From contig NZ_MUGS01000052.1 of assembly GCF_002222055.1 (NCBI RefSeq), positions 1 through 52,408 of the forward strand: a stretch of 52,408 nucleotides of DNA, in the 5' to 3' direction. Below, piece after piece: positions 26,529-36,192 of the stretch. The position numbers were made by a program, and so were the translations under genes. Source of the stretch: Flavobacterium araucananum (GTDB lineage: Bacteria > Bacteroidota > Bacteroidia > Flavobacteriales > Flavobacteriaceae). Positions within the stretch are counted from its first letter, which is position 1, and each line of letters starts with the position of its first letter. The notes below the pieces were generated by a model, which made no database searches, was not told the DNA's origin, and saw only the letters and a program-made list of their open reading frames with translations.

Positions 26529-26564
26529 AAATGGTATAAGCAATGTAAGTTGCTTATACCATTT
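26529..26564 (+). promoter_or_regulatory. Strong intercistronic hairpin between susD and nagB
   Basis: A perfect 15-bp stem (AAATGGTATAAGCAA with its complement) and a 6-base loop TGTAAG. No T-run follows. It may protect the susCD message from 3' decay or partly attenuate transcription into nagB. Confidence 0.65.
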
Positions 26565-26603
26565 CAAAAACTAAAATTGTAAATACAAAAAAAGAAAAAA
26601 GAA

Positions 26604-28541
26604 ATGAAAAGTGCTTTAGAAATAAAACCTGATATCAGCTATAAAAGCGCGGGAAAATTTGAAGAGACCAGATTCGAAAAGATCCACAACGAAATCTTCA
26701 AAAATTCAGCAGAAGCTTCTATAATTGTAGCGCAGGAAATCGCGCAATTAATTAGATCTAAACAAGAAAAAAATAAATCTTGTGTATTAGGTTTAGCAAC
26801 AGGTTCTTCTCCTATAAAAGTTTACGAAGAGTTAGTGAGAATGCACAGAGATGAAGGTCTAAGTTTTGAGAATGTAATCACTTTTAATCTGGATGAATAT
26901 TATCCAATGACCAGAGAGAACAATCAGAGCTATCATTATTTCATGCATCAGCATCTTTTTAATCATATTGACATCAAACCCGAGAATGTTAATATTCCGG
27001 ATGGTACAGTTTCTATTGATGAATTAAATCAATATTGTATCGATTATGAAATGAATATTAAAAATGCCGGAGGACTTGATTTTCAATTATTAGGTATTGG
27101 TCGTACAGGTCACGTAGGTTTCAACGAACCAGGATCGCACATCAATTCCGGAACCAGAATTATAACACTGGATCACATAACAAGAGTAGATGCTTCATCA
27201 GATTTTAATGGTATCGACAACGTTCCTAAAAGAGCGATTACCATGGGAGTTTCGACCATTATGAGATCAAAAAGAATCGTATTAATGGCTTGGGGACAAA
27301 ACAAAGCCGATATCATCAAGAGAACCATTCAGGGTGATATTAGTTCAGAAGTTCCAGCTACATTTTTACAAAATCATGCCAATGCCACTTTTGTATTAGA
27401 CCAGTCTGCCGCGTCAGAGTTAACCCGTTTCAAGACGCCTTGGTTAGTAGGAGAATGCATCTGGACACAAGAATTAAAAAGCAAAGCGATTGTTTGGTTG
27501 TGCCAAAAAACAAAACAATCTATATTAAAATTAACAGACAGAGATTACAACAACAACGGAATGTCTGATCTTTTGGCACAAGAAGGTTCTGCTTATGATT
27601 TGAACATTAATATGTTCAACGTATTGCAGCATACCATAACAGGATGGCCGGGTGGAAAACCAAATACTGACGATTCGCACCGTCCGGAAAGAGCCAATCC
27701 TGCAAAAAAACGAGTGATTCTTTTTAGTCCACATCCTGATGATGATGTGATTTCTATGGGAGGAACTTTTTCAAAATTGATAAAACAAGGTCACGATGTA
27801 CACGTAGTATATCAAACCTCCGGAAATATAGCCGTTACAGACGACGAAGCATTGAAATTTGCCGAAGTATGCAGCGATTTTGTAACAGACGAAAATACAA
27901 AAATAAACTTCAAATCAGTCATTGAATTCCTGAATAACAAATCAGAAAATCAAATTGATTCACTCGAAGTACGAAAATTAAAAGGACTAATCCGTCGTAG
28001 AGAATCCTATGCAGCAACAAGATATATAGGTCTAAAAGATGAGAATACCCATTTTCTGGATCTTCCGTTTTATGAAACAGGACAAGTAAAGAAAAATCCG
28101 TTAGGACCTGATGATATTGCCATTGTAAAAGAAATTATCGCCAGGATAAAACCACATCAGGTATTTGCAGCGGGAGATCTTGCAGATCCGCACGGAACAC
28201 ATGAAGTTTGTCTTAATGCGATCTTTGCAGCAATGAAACAATTGAAGCCTGAAAAATATATGGATGATTGCTGGTTATGGTTGTACAGAGGAGCATGGCA
28301 CGAATGGGACATTCATGAAATAGACATGGCAGTACCACTCTCACCGTCAGAAGTATTACTAAAACGTCACGCCATTTTATACCACCAATCTCAAAAAGAC
28401 AGAGTTATGTTTCAAGGAAACGATTCAAGAGAATTCTGGGTCAGAGCCGAAGACCGTAATAAAAATACTGCCGTACTATACGATGATTTAGGATTGGCAG
28501 AATATGAAGCGATTGAAGCCTTTAAGCGTTTTGATTATTAG
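26604..28541 (+). CDS. nagB: Glucosamine-6-phosphate deaminase fused to a PIG-L deacetylase-like domain
   Basis: A 645-residue two-domain protein. Residues about 20-290 are NagB: GLATGSSPIKVYEEL, FNLDEYYPM (catalytic Asp), then GIGRTGHVGFNEPGS (catalytic His/Glu region). It turns glucosamine-6-phosphate into fructose-6-phosphate and ammonia. Residues about 368-630 are a PIG-L/LmbE fold with the zinc motif SPHPDDD (His377, Asp379/380) and LADPHGTHE as third ligand. E. coli NagB is only about 266 residues. The fused form is common in Bacteroidota. The second domain may deacetylate GlcNAc-6-phosphate or a related sugar, which would replace NagA; that is inference. Confidence 0.9.
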   Translation: MKSALEIKPDISYKSAGKFEETRFEKIHNEIFKNSAEASIIVAQEIAQLIRSKQEKNKSCVLGLATGSSPIKVYEELVRMHRDEGLSFENVITFNLDEYYPMTRENNQSYHYFMHQHLFNHIDIKPENVNIPDGTVSIDELNQYCIDYEMNIKNAGGLDFQLLGIGRTGHVGFNEPGSHINSGTRIITLDHITRVDASSDFNGIDNVPKRAITMGVSTIMRSKRIVLMAWGQNKADIIKRTIQGDISSEVPATFLQNHANATFVLDQSAASELTRFKTPWLVGECIWTQELKSKAIVWLCQKTKQSILKLTDRDYNNNGMSDLLAQEGSAYDLNINMFNVLQHTITGWPGGKPNTDDSHRPERANPAKKRVILFSPHPDDDVISMGGTFSKLIKQGHDVHVVYQTSGNIAVTDDEALKFAEVCSDFVTDENTKINFKSVIEFLNNKSENQIDSLEVRKLKGLIRRRESYAATRYIGLKDENTHFLDLPFYETGQVKKNPLGPDDIAIVKEIIARIKPHQVFAAGDLADPHGTHEVCLNAIFAAMKQLKPEKYMDDCWLWLYRGAWHEWDIHEIDMAVPLSPSEVLLKRHAILYHQSQKDRVMFQGNDSREFWVRAEDRNKNTAVLYDDLGLAEYEAIEAFKRFDY

Positions 28542-28696
28542 AGTTGTTTTTTAGATTCGGTTTGGAGCGAATCAAATTACAAAATTCAGATTGATTTCAT
28601 AAGGATAGTGAGGGTTCAATAGAGATCATTCTGAGTTTTGTTTCTTATTTATTTAATACTGTTATCTCACGATAACAACTTTTCAAAAACAGTAAA

Positions 28697-30763
28697 ATGA
28701 AATATTTATTAGTACTACTATTAGCAGGTATAACGTCTGGTGCTCAAATTCAAAAAGAGCAACTAAATCTTATGCCCTGGCCACAAAATGTTGTTTTAAA
28801 CGATGGGAATTTTGCTTTAAACAAAACGTTTAAAGTAAACATTACCGGAAATCCTAATCCCCGAATTTTTGGTGGAGTAACACGTTTTTTGCGCCGCTTA
28901 GATGGTAGAACCGGTATTTTTTTCGAACAGGGTTTTATTTCAAAACTAAATGAAGTTCCTACAGCCTCACTTCAGATTAATTGTGATAAAAGCGGAAAAA
29001 TTGGCTTGTATGAAGACGAAAGTTATCATTTGGACATCAAACAAAATCAAATTACAATAAATGCAACGAGCGATTTAGGCGCACTTCACGGCCTTGAAAC
29101 CTTACTGCAAATGTTGCAAAATACCAATAACTCGTTTTATTTTCCAAACTCAAAAATCTCAGATTTTCCCAGATTTACCTGGAGAGGTTTGATGATTGAT
29201 GCAGCAAGGCATTTTCAGCCCGTGGATGTTATCAAAAGAAATATCGATGCATTGGCAGCTATGAAAATGAATGTTTTTCACTGGCATCTGGTTGATGATC
29301 AGGGTTGGAGAATTGAAACCAAAAAACATCCAAAACTAATAGAATTAGCTTCGGATGGATTATATTATACACAAGAGGAAATAAGAAATATCGTAAAATA
29401 TGCTGATGAGCGTGGTATTTTGATCGTTCCTGAAATAGATGTTCCCGGTCATGGATCTGCAATACTTACTGCTTATCCGGAAATAGGAAGCAAAGTAATT
29501 ACACTAACAGGAGGGACATCTGAAAAAAATATTCAAGGTACAGCAATTGCTACCTATGGAATTGAAAGAAATGCGGGTATTTTTTCGCCAACATTAGATC
29601 CTTCAAATCCTAAAACATACCAGTTATTAAGTGAATTATTTGATGAGGTTTGCCCGTTGTTCCCAGGCGCTTATTTTCATATCGGGGGAGATGAAAATGA
29701 AGGTAAAGACTGGGACGCAAACCCAAAGATTCAGGAATTTAAAAAGAAAAATAAACTGGCTACAAACCATGAATTGCAAACCTATTTTACCATGCAATTA
29801 GTGCCAATGCTTAAAAAACACGGAAAACAATTGATGGGATGGGAAGAGATTTTGACAAAAAATATGTCAAAAGAAGCCATTATTCATTCGTGGAGAGGTC
29901 CAAATGAAGGAGTTGTTGCAGGTCAATCCTTAGTAAATGCAGTAAAAAAAGGATACAAAACCGTTTTGTCAAACGGATATTATATCGATTTGATGTATCC
30001 CGTTGCCAGTCATTATTTAAATGATCCAATGCCAAAAGGAGCAAATCTAACAGCCGAAGAGAAAGCAAGGATTTTGGGAGGAGAAGCAACAATGTGGTCA
30101 GAACTTGCCACCTCTACAACTATAGATTCAAGACTTTGGCCCAGAACAGCAGCAATTGCAGAAAGACTTTGGTCTTCAGAAGATATTACAGATCTTGCCA
30201 GTATGCGCAAACGTCTTGAGGTAGTTTCTTTTAGATTAGAAGAACTGGGATTAACCCACATTCGTAATAAAGATGTGATTTTAAGAAATATTTCAAACAA
30301 TCAAAATATAGTACCGCTAAGCGAATTTTCGAATGTTTGTGAGCCATTAAAAGGATATACCCGTAACAAAGGAGGTACAGAATATCAGACTTATTCTCCG
30401 TTTACCCTTTTTGCAGATGCATGTACACCGGATGCAAAAGATTCTTTAGCTTTTGAGGATGCCGTAACACAATATTTAGCCAGTAAAACGCCTGAAAATA
30501 AAGCAAAAGTAGCAGCTTTTTTCAACAAATGGATCGCTGTAAATAAAGATTTAATAACGCTTAGTGCCAATGCACCTTTAGTGCAACCAATTTTGCCATT
30601 ATCTAAAAAATTGAATGACGCATCGCAGGAATTGTTGCTTGTTTTAGATAATAAATCGACCTTAAAAGCAGATGATTTGCAGCATTTAATAGACCAATGC
30701 AATTCAAAAGACCATGCTGATGTTGAGCTATCAGTATATACAAGTCTTAAGAAATTAATTTAA
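28697..30763 (+). CDS. GH20 beta-N-acetylhexosaminidase
   Basis: A 688-residue glycosidase. Signal peptide about 1-16, an N-terminal GH20b beta domain (about 20-150), then the GH20 barrel (about 155-500) with FTWRGLMIDAARHF, MNVFHWHLVDDQGWRIE, VPEIDVPGHG and the catalytic Asp332-Glu333 pair in FHIGGDENEG. A helical C-terminal region of about 150 residues follows. It removes terminal GlcNAc from chitooligosaccharides, probably in the periplasm since no lipobox or T9SS tail is seen. It sits between nagB and the chitinase in one orientation. Confidence 0.93.
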   Translation: MKYLLVLLLAGITSGAQIQKEQLNLMPWPQNVVLNDGNFALNKTFKVNITGNPNPRIFGGVTRFLRRLDGRTGIFFEQGFISKLNEVPTASLQINCDKSGKIGLYEDESYHLDIKQNQITINATSDLGALHGLETLLQMLQNTNNSFYFPNSKISDFPRFTWRGLMIDAARHFQPVDVIKRNIDALAAMKMNVFHWHLVDDQGWRIETKKHPKLIELASDGLYYTQEEIRNIVKYADERGILIVPEIDVPGHGSAILTAYPEIGSKVITLTGGTSEKNIQGTAIATYGIERNAGIFSPTLDPSNPKTYQLLSELFDEVCPLFPGAYFHIGGDENEGKDWDANPKIQEFKKKNKLATNHELQTYFTMQLVPMLKKHGKQLMGWEEILTKNMSKEAIIHSWRGPNEGVVAGQSLVNAVKKGYKTVLSNGYYIDLMYPVASHYLNDPMPKGANLTAEEKARILGGEATMWSELATSTTIDSRLWPRTAAIAERLWSSEDITDLASMRKRLEVVSFRLEELGLTHIRNKDVILRNISNNQNIVPLSEFSNVCEPLKGYTRNKGGTEYQTYSPFTLFADACTPDAKDSLAFEDAVTQYLASKTPENKAKVAAFFNKWIAVNKDLITLSANAPLVQPILPLSKKLNDASQELLLVLDNKSTLKADDLQHLIDQCNSKDHADVELSVYTSLKKLI

Positions 30764-30820
30764 AAGTTTGGTTTGAGTTAGTATTTAGTATGTTTTGTTA
30801 CCAAGATTATTTAGTAATTA

Positions 30821-30854
30821 ATTATCTCTGCTAGAATATTCTAGTAGAGATAAT
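30821..30854. terminator. 34-bp near-perfect palindrome after the hexosaminidase gene
   Basis: ATTATCTCTGCTAGAAT (30821-30837) is followed directly by its complement with one mismatch (30838-30854), then TTTT. It fits a terminator for the susC-nagB-GH20 transcript, but its gap-free dyad symmetry would also suit a protein-binding site. Confidence 0.6.
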
Positions 30855-31251
30855 TTTGGTAAACTTCGTATTTATTTAAAAATTTTAACCCTAAAAAACA
30901 TCAAAAAATAACCATCAAATAAATTATTAACATTTAAAACCAAATAACGAGAATAAAAAACATGACAAATAAGTAAAGTATTAAAATTGATAAACCCCAA
31001 ATTTATCTTTTTTGTTTAATCTAAATTTTAAAAAAATTAAATAAATATCAATCAATACTATTCACTAATGATTATGGAATCGGTAATAGTAGTATTTATT
31101 TTTAGAAGTAATATGAATTAATTTCCAGTGAGTTGCAATGTATTCTATTTGCAAGAAACTGAATCCCAGTTGTTGTATTTACATGCTTTTTAAGTAGGTA
31201 AGGTATCGTAATTGGAATATTTATTTTCTATTAACCAATATTAATTTAATT
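30855..31251. other. AT-rich leader region of the chitinase gene
   Basis: About 400 bases with no coding frame. No clean TAnnTTTG box was found; TCTATTTG at 31147-31154 is one base off. I see no operator like those at 21.5-21.7 kb. The long gap implies that chiA has its own promoter. Confidence 0.4.
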
Positions 31252-34200
31252 ATGAAACATTATTACAGATTGCTTTTTTTGTTACTGTTTCCCTTACTCG
31301 CGTTAGCACAACCGGCTCACGGCAAAAAGGTAGTGGGGTATTATGCGCAATGGGCTATTTATGCCCGGGATTTTAATATCCCGAAGATAGATGGAAGTAA
31401 ATTGACGCATTTGAATTATTCTTTTTATGGGACAACTTTTGATCCTGCCCATCCGGAGAATACCAAATTGTTATGTTTGGACAGCTATGCCGATTTCGAG
31501 CATATGGAAGGCGGAATCCCTTGGGATGCTCCGGTCAAAGGAAACTTTTATGACCTTATGAAGCTTAAGGAAAAGTATCCGCATCTTAAAATTTTAATTT
31601 CTGTTGGAGGATGGACAAAAGGTCAGGATCTTTCTCCAATTGCTGCAAGTCCTGTAGCAAGAGCTGCTTTGGCTACAGATATGGCAAACTTTATTACCAA
31701 ATATCCGTTTATCGACGGATTTGATATCGACTGGGAATATCCTCTTTCCGGAGGAACAGACGGTACCGAAGTAATTAACGGAGCTCCTATTCCTCCGCAA
31801 AAGTACAGCCCGGATGACAACAAAAATTTAGTGTATTTATTGAAAGCAATGCGTCAGGCAATGCCAAATAAATTAATCACTATTGCAGCCGGAAACAACG
31901 TTCGTAAAGTGGGGTCACAATATTTAGGGCCAAACAACAGATCACAATACGGAATGACGGAAGACATTTCGACTTATTGTGATTACATTACTTATTTTGG
32001 ATATGATTTTGGTGGAAACTGGTATGATAAAACATGCTATAATGCACCTTTGTATGCAAGCGGAAATCCAAATGATCCGCTTTATGGCGCAGCACAATCA
32101 GAATCACTTGACGAATTAACCAATCAATATTTGAATGTAGTTGGTTTTCCTGCCAATAAATTAATCATGGGATTGCCTTTCTACGGAAAGAAATTTGATC
32201 ATGTGGCGACAAATTCAACAAATGGATTATTCGTTTCAGCACCAAGAGATGTTGTTGCAGGATGTACAAATCCGCAAAACCCAACAGGAACCTGGGATGG
32301 TCCGGCAGCTTGCGAAAAATCAGGAAGTATCGAAATTTGCGATTTAGTAGGGAATCCGGTAACAAATTCACACGCATATTTAGATCCAAATACCATGTTG
32401 GTTACGCCAGCTGCCGCTTCGGCAGGATGGGTACGCTATTTTGATAACACAACAAAAGTTCCTTATTTATACAATGCTACTTTAAAACAGTTTATTTCTT
32501 ATGAAGATAAACAATCAATGGATTTAAAAGTGCAATATATAAAATCGAAAAATCTTGCAGGAGGTATGGTTTGGGAATTGTCTCAGGATACCAGAGGTGC
32601 TGTTCCAAATTCGTTATTAACTCAGGTTGATACATCATTTGGCAGCGTTGTTCCCGGAACAGTAAGTATTGCAGGTTCTGTAAAAAACGGAGCAGCATTG
32701 GTACCGGATGTTACAGTAGAATTGCGTAATGCAAGCAATGTAGTATTGCAAACGGTAGCTTCTACAGGAGGTAATTTTACATTCAGTAACTTAACTTCTG
32801 GACAAAATTATATACTTACAGCTGCAAAAGCTTCGTATACATTTACTCCAGTAACTTTAACAAACGTTACGGTTAATCAAACCGGAGTTGTTATTAATGG
32901 ATCACAACCTTTATACACCGTTAGCGGAACCGTTTTGAATGGGGCAACGGCGGTTTCTGGTGTGACAGTTTCAGCAACATCAGGATCTACAGTTTTAACG
33001 GCGGTTTCTAATGCAAGCGGAGTTTATAGCGTTGCAGGTTTAACAGCAGGACTTAATTTTACAGTTACGGCTGCAAAAACAGGATTTTCCTATACGCCAA
33101 CATCTACAGTTTATACTGCAATTGATGCCAACAAAACATTGAATTTTGCTCAGGGTGCAGCAGTTATTAATTATACCGTAAGCGGAACAGTTTTGAATGG
33201 AGCAACTGCGGTTTCTGGTGTAACTGTTACGGCAACTTCGTCAGGAGGAACCTTTACTGCAATTACAAATTCAAGTGGAGCATATTCGATTGCTAATTTA
33301 CCGTCTGGCGGAACATATACTGTGACTGCAGCTTTAGCAGGACAAACATTTACACCCGCTTCAACAGTTTATACTAATTTGATTGCGAACAAAACGCTAA
33401 ACTTCTCACAGGATGCTGTTGTAGTTCCAACAAGTAAAATTAGCGGAACAGTTAAAAATGGTACAGTAGCAGTAGCGGGTGCAAAAGTAGAATTGGTTTT
33501 ACCATGGACAGATAACACACACAATTGGAAAAGTGTTATTGCCGTAACAGATGCACAAGGTAAATATAGTTTTGACAATGCAGTTGTAGCAGGATATACA
33601 ACTGTTACAAGTTTAAAATTAAACAGTTGGGAAAACGGAGAAGTAAGCTACTTCCCAAATAATCTGGCAAACTTTGCAGTTCCTGCAAACCCAACAGTTT
33701 ACAACTTCAACACAAGTTCTACAGCAAAAACTGCACTAGCAGCTGCAAATTTAATTAGCGGAACCGTTAAAAACGGAACAGTTGCAGTAGCTGGAGCAAA
33801 AGTAGAATTAGTTGTGCCCTGGACAGATAATACTCATAACTGGAAAAGTGTTCTGGCAACAACAGATGCATCAGGAAATTATACTTTCGATAATTCAGTT
33901 GTAGCAGGTTATACACAAATTTTAAGTTTAAAATTAAATGCATGGGAAAATGGCGATGTAACTTATTATCCAAATAACCTAGCCAACTTTGCAGTTCCAA
34001 CAACAGCAACAATTTATAATTTTAACAGACAAGCAGTGGTTGCGACTAAGCCAGTGGTTACCATTACAGCCCCAACAGCTTCGGCGATTGCTATAAATTT
34101 AGGATCATCAATTAATTTTGTTGCAAGTGTTGGATTAAGTGCTACTGATGCCACTACAATCTCATCTGTTGTATTTAGTTTAGACGGACAAACTTTGAGT

Positions 34201-35988
34201 GCTACCAATTCTTCAGGAACTTATACATCGATTTGGACACCGGCAGCAAATCAGTTTTCGCTTAGTCATACGCTAACCGTTACGGCTACAGCATCAAACG
34301 GAACAACAGATGCAAAAACATATAGTTTTACATTAAATTGTTCAGGTGCAAACTGCCCAAATTCATTACCGGTAATTACTTGGAATTCACCATCGAATAC
34401 TACAGTAAACCAAAGTACTTTTCAGGTTGTGCCAATTTCAGTTACGGCTGTAGATAGTAACGGATCAGTTTCAGGAGTTACTATTACAATAAATGGAGGA
34501 ACATTTAACATGACAGCAGGTACAAATAATACGTATACGTATAATTTTACACCAACTGCTTATCAGGATTATCCAGTTGTAATCAAAGCAACCGATAATC
34601 AATCTGGTGTAACTACATTAAACAATACAATCAAAATTGCTCCGGTGAGCACAAATAGATTTATCCCGCTACCATCCAAAATTATTTTAGGATACGCACA
34701 TTCCTGGGAAAATACAGGTGCTCCATTTTTATATTTTTCTCAAATGGTGGGAAGTAAGTTTAACGTAGTTGATTATTCTTTCGTAGAAACCGTTAATCGT
34801 GATGGTTATACACCAGTATTAACTACAAATGACACTAGATATTTGACCAATGGAGTTTTCAATAAGCAATTGTTGAAAAATGATATAAAATCCTTAAGAG
34901 ATAGCGGCGTTCCTGTTATTGTTTCTATTGGAGGTCAAAACGGTCATGTTGTTTTGGACAATGTAACTCAAAAAAATATCTTTGTTAATGGTCTAAAAGC
35001 GATTATTGACGAGTATCAATTTGATGGAGTTGATATTGATTTTGAAGGCGGATCGATGAATTTTAGCGCAGGAGGTTTAAGAGATATTTCTTATGCGGGT
35101 ATTTCTGCTTATCCAAGATTAAAAAACGTAGTAGATGCTTTCAAAGAATTAAAAGCGTACTATGGCCCAGGATTTTTATTAACAGCAGCTCCGGAAACAC
35201 AATACGTACAAGGAGGATATTCTACCTATACAGATACTTTTGGTTCCTTCCTGCCAATCATTCAAAACTTACGTAACGAACTAGATTTGTTAGCCGTACA
35301 ATTGTATAATACAGGAGGAGAAAACGGATTAGACGGTCAATATTATGGTTCTGCCAAGAAAGCAAACATGGTCACAGCCCTAACCGATATGGTGATAAAA
35401 GGGTATAACATTGCTACAACAGGAATGCATTTTGATGGTTTACCAGCCTCAAAAGTTCTTATTGCATTACCAGCTTGTCCAAGTGCAGCAGGTAGCGGTT
35501 ATTTGACACCGGCAGAAGGAATAAGTGCTATGAATTATTTAAGAACCGGAACCACTTTTTCAGGAAGAACATACACTATGCAGCCAGGCGGACCATATCC
35601 TTCTTTAAGAGGATTAATGACTTGGTCTGTAAACTGGGATGCATCCTCTTGTGGTAATTCATCTGAATTATCTAAAGCCTATGCCGCTTACTTTGCTTCG
35701 CAGTCATCAGCAAAAACACTAGCATTAGATAAAATTGAGCCTAATGGTAAAACAATAGCTTACTTTAAAAATGATGCATTATCTGTTGCAAATGACACTG
35801 AAGATATCGCTCAGGTAGATGTATTTAATACCATTGGGCAATCAATAGTAAGTCATAAAAATATTCAGAATAGTAAAGAAGTCCTGCTTCAAAACCAAAG
35901 TTTCTCAACCAAACAATTGTTTATCGTTGTAGTAACAGACAAAGCAGGAAACAAAAAATCATTTAAAGTGATGAACTTTTTAAACTAA
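31252..35988 (+). CDS. chiA: Two-headed GH18 chitinase with T9SS C-terminal domain
   Basis: A 1578-residue secreted chitinase. Signal peptide 1-19; GH18 domain 1 (about 23-460) with DGFDIDWEYP, catalytic Glu162; three beta-sandwich repeats (about 470-720; VSGTVLNGATAVSGVTV twice); two near-identical 95-residue modules (about 727-925; GTVKNGTVAVAGAKVELV, PWTDNTHNWKSV) that look like carbohydrate-binding domains; two Ig-like domains (about 930-1135); GH18 domain 2 (about 1142-1485) with DGVDIDFEGG, catalytic Glu1265; and a C-terminal T9SS signal (about 1495-1578). It degrades insoluble chitin from two ends or modes outside the cell. The layout matches the F. johnsoniae ChiA described in the literature. 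Confidence 0.93.
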   Translation: MKHYYRLLFLLLFPLLALAQPAHGKKVVGYYAQWAIYARDFNIPKIDGSKLTHLNYSFYGTTFDPAHPENTKLLCLDSYADFEHMEGGIPWDAPVKGNFYDLMKLKEKYPHLKILISVGGWTKGQDLSPIAASPVARAALATDMANFITKYPFIDGFDIDWEYPLSGGTDGTEVINGAPIPPQKYSPDDNKNLVYLLKAMRQAMPNKLITIAAGNNVRKVGSQYLGPNNRSQYGMTEDISTYCDYITYFGYDFGGNWYDKTCYNAPLYASGNPNDPLYGAAQSESLDELTNQYLNVVGFPANKLIMGLPFYGKKFDHVATNSTNGLFVSAPRDVVAGCTNPQNPTGTWDGPAACEKSGSIEICDLVGNPVTNSHAYLDPNTMLVTPAAASAGWVRYFDNTTKVPYLYNATLKQFISYEDKQSMDLKVQYIKSKNLAGGMVWELSQDTRGAVPNSLLTQVDTSFGSVVPGTVSIAGSVKNGAALVPDVTVELRNASNVVLQTVASTGGNFTFSNLTSGQNYILTAAKASYTFTPVTLTNVTVNQTGVVINGSQPLYTVSGTVLNGATAVSGVTVSATSGSTVLTAVSNASGVYSVAGLTAGLNFTVTAAKTGFSYTPTSTVYTAIDANKTLNFAQGAAVINYTVSGTVLNGATAVSGVTVTATSSGGTFTAITNSSGAYSIANLPSGGTYTVTAALAGQTFTPASTVYTNLIANKTLNFSQDAVVVPTSKISGTVKNGTVAVAGAKVELVLPWTDNTHNWKSVIAVTDAQGKYSFDNAVVAGYTTVTSLKLNSWENGEVSYFPNNLANFAVPANPTVYNFNTSSTAKTALAAANLISGTVKNGTVAVAGAKVELVVPWTDNTHNWKSVLATTDASGNYTFDNSVVAGYTQILSLKLNAWENGDVTYYPNNLANFAVPTTATIYNFNRQAVVATKPVVTITAPTASAIAINLGSSINFVASVGLSATDATTISSVVFSLDGQTLSATNSSGTYTSIWTPAANQFSLSHTLTVTATASNGTTDAKTYSFTLNCSGANCPNSLPVITWNSPSNTTVNQSTFQVVPISVTAVDSNGSVSGVTITINGGTFNMTAGTNNTYTYNFTPTAYQDYPVVIKATDNQSGVTTLNNTIKIAPVSTNRFIPLPSKIILGYAHSWENTGAPFLYFSQMVGSKFNVVDYSFVETVNRDGYTPVLTTNDTRYLTNGVFNKQLLKNDIKSLRDSGVPVIVSIGGQNGHVVLDNVTQKNIFVNGLKAIIDEYQFDGVDIDFEGGSMNFSAGGLRDISYAGISAYPRLKNVVDAFKELKAYYGPGFLLTAAPETQYVQGGYSTYTDTFGSFLPIIQNLRNELDLLAVQLYNTGGENGLDGQYYGSAKKANMVTALTDMVIKGYNIATTGMHFDGLPASKVLIALPACPSAAGSGYLTPAEGISAMNYLRTGTTFSGRTYTMQPGGPYPSLRGLMTWSVNWDASSCGNSSELSKAYAAYFASQSSAKTLALDKIEPNGKTIAYFKNDALSVANDTEDIAQVDVFNTIGQSIVSHKNIQNSKEVLLQNQSFSTKQLFIVVVTDKAGNKKSFKVMNFLN

Positions 35989-36135
35989 AATGAATTAAAA
36001 AATTAGAAATAAAAAAATTAGAACGGTTAAAATTGAGTTTGGTTATTTATTTTTTAATCTGGTTTTTATTTCGAATAAATGCAGCAAATTTAGGTGATTT
36101 GTTATTTGGTTTTCACCTGAAGGAGCGCATTATAG

Positions 36136-36165
36136 ACCTGGCAATTTTATTGCCGGGTTTTTTTT
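36136..36165 (+). terminator. Intrinsic terminator of chiA
   Basis: The stem ACCTGGCAA / TTGCCGGGT (with one G.T pair) is followed by a run of eight T, about 150 bases beyond the stop codon. It lies inside a 67-codon frame (36033-36236), which argues against that frame being a gene. Confidence 0.8.
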
Positions 36166-36192
36166 GTTTTATGATGAATTGCTACTATTTTT

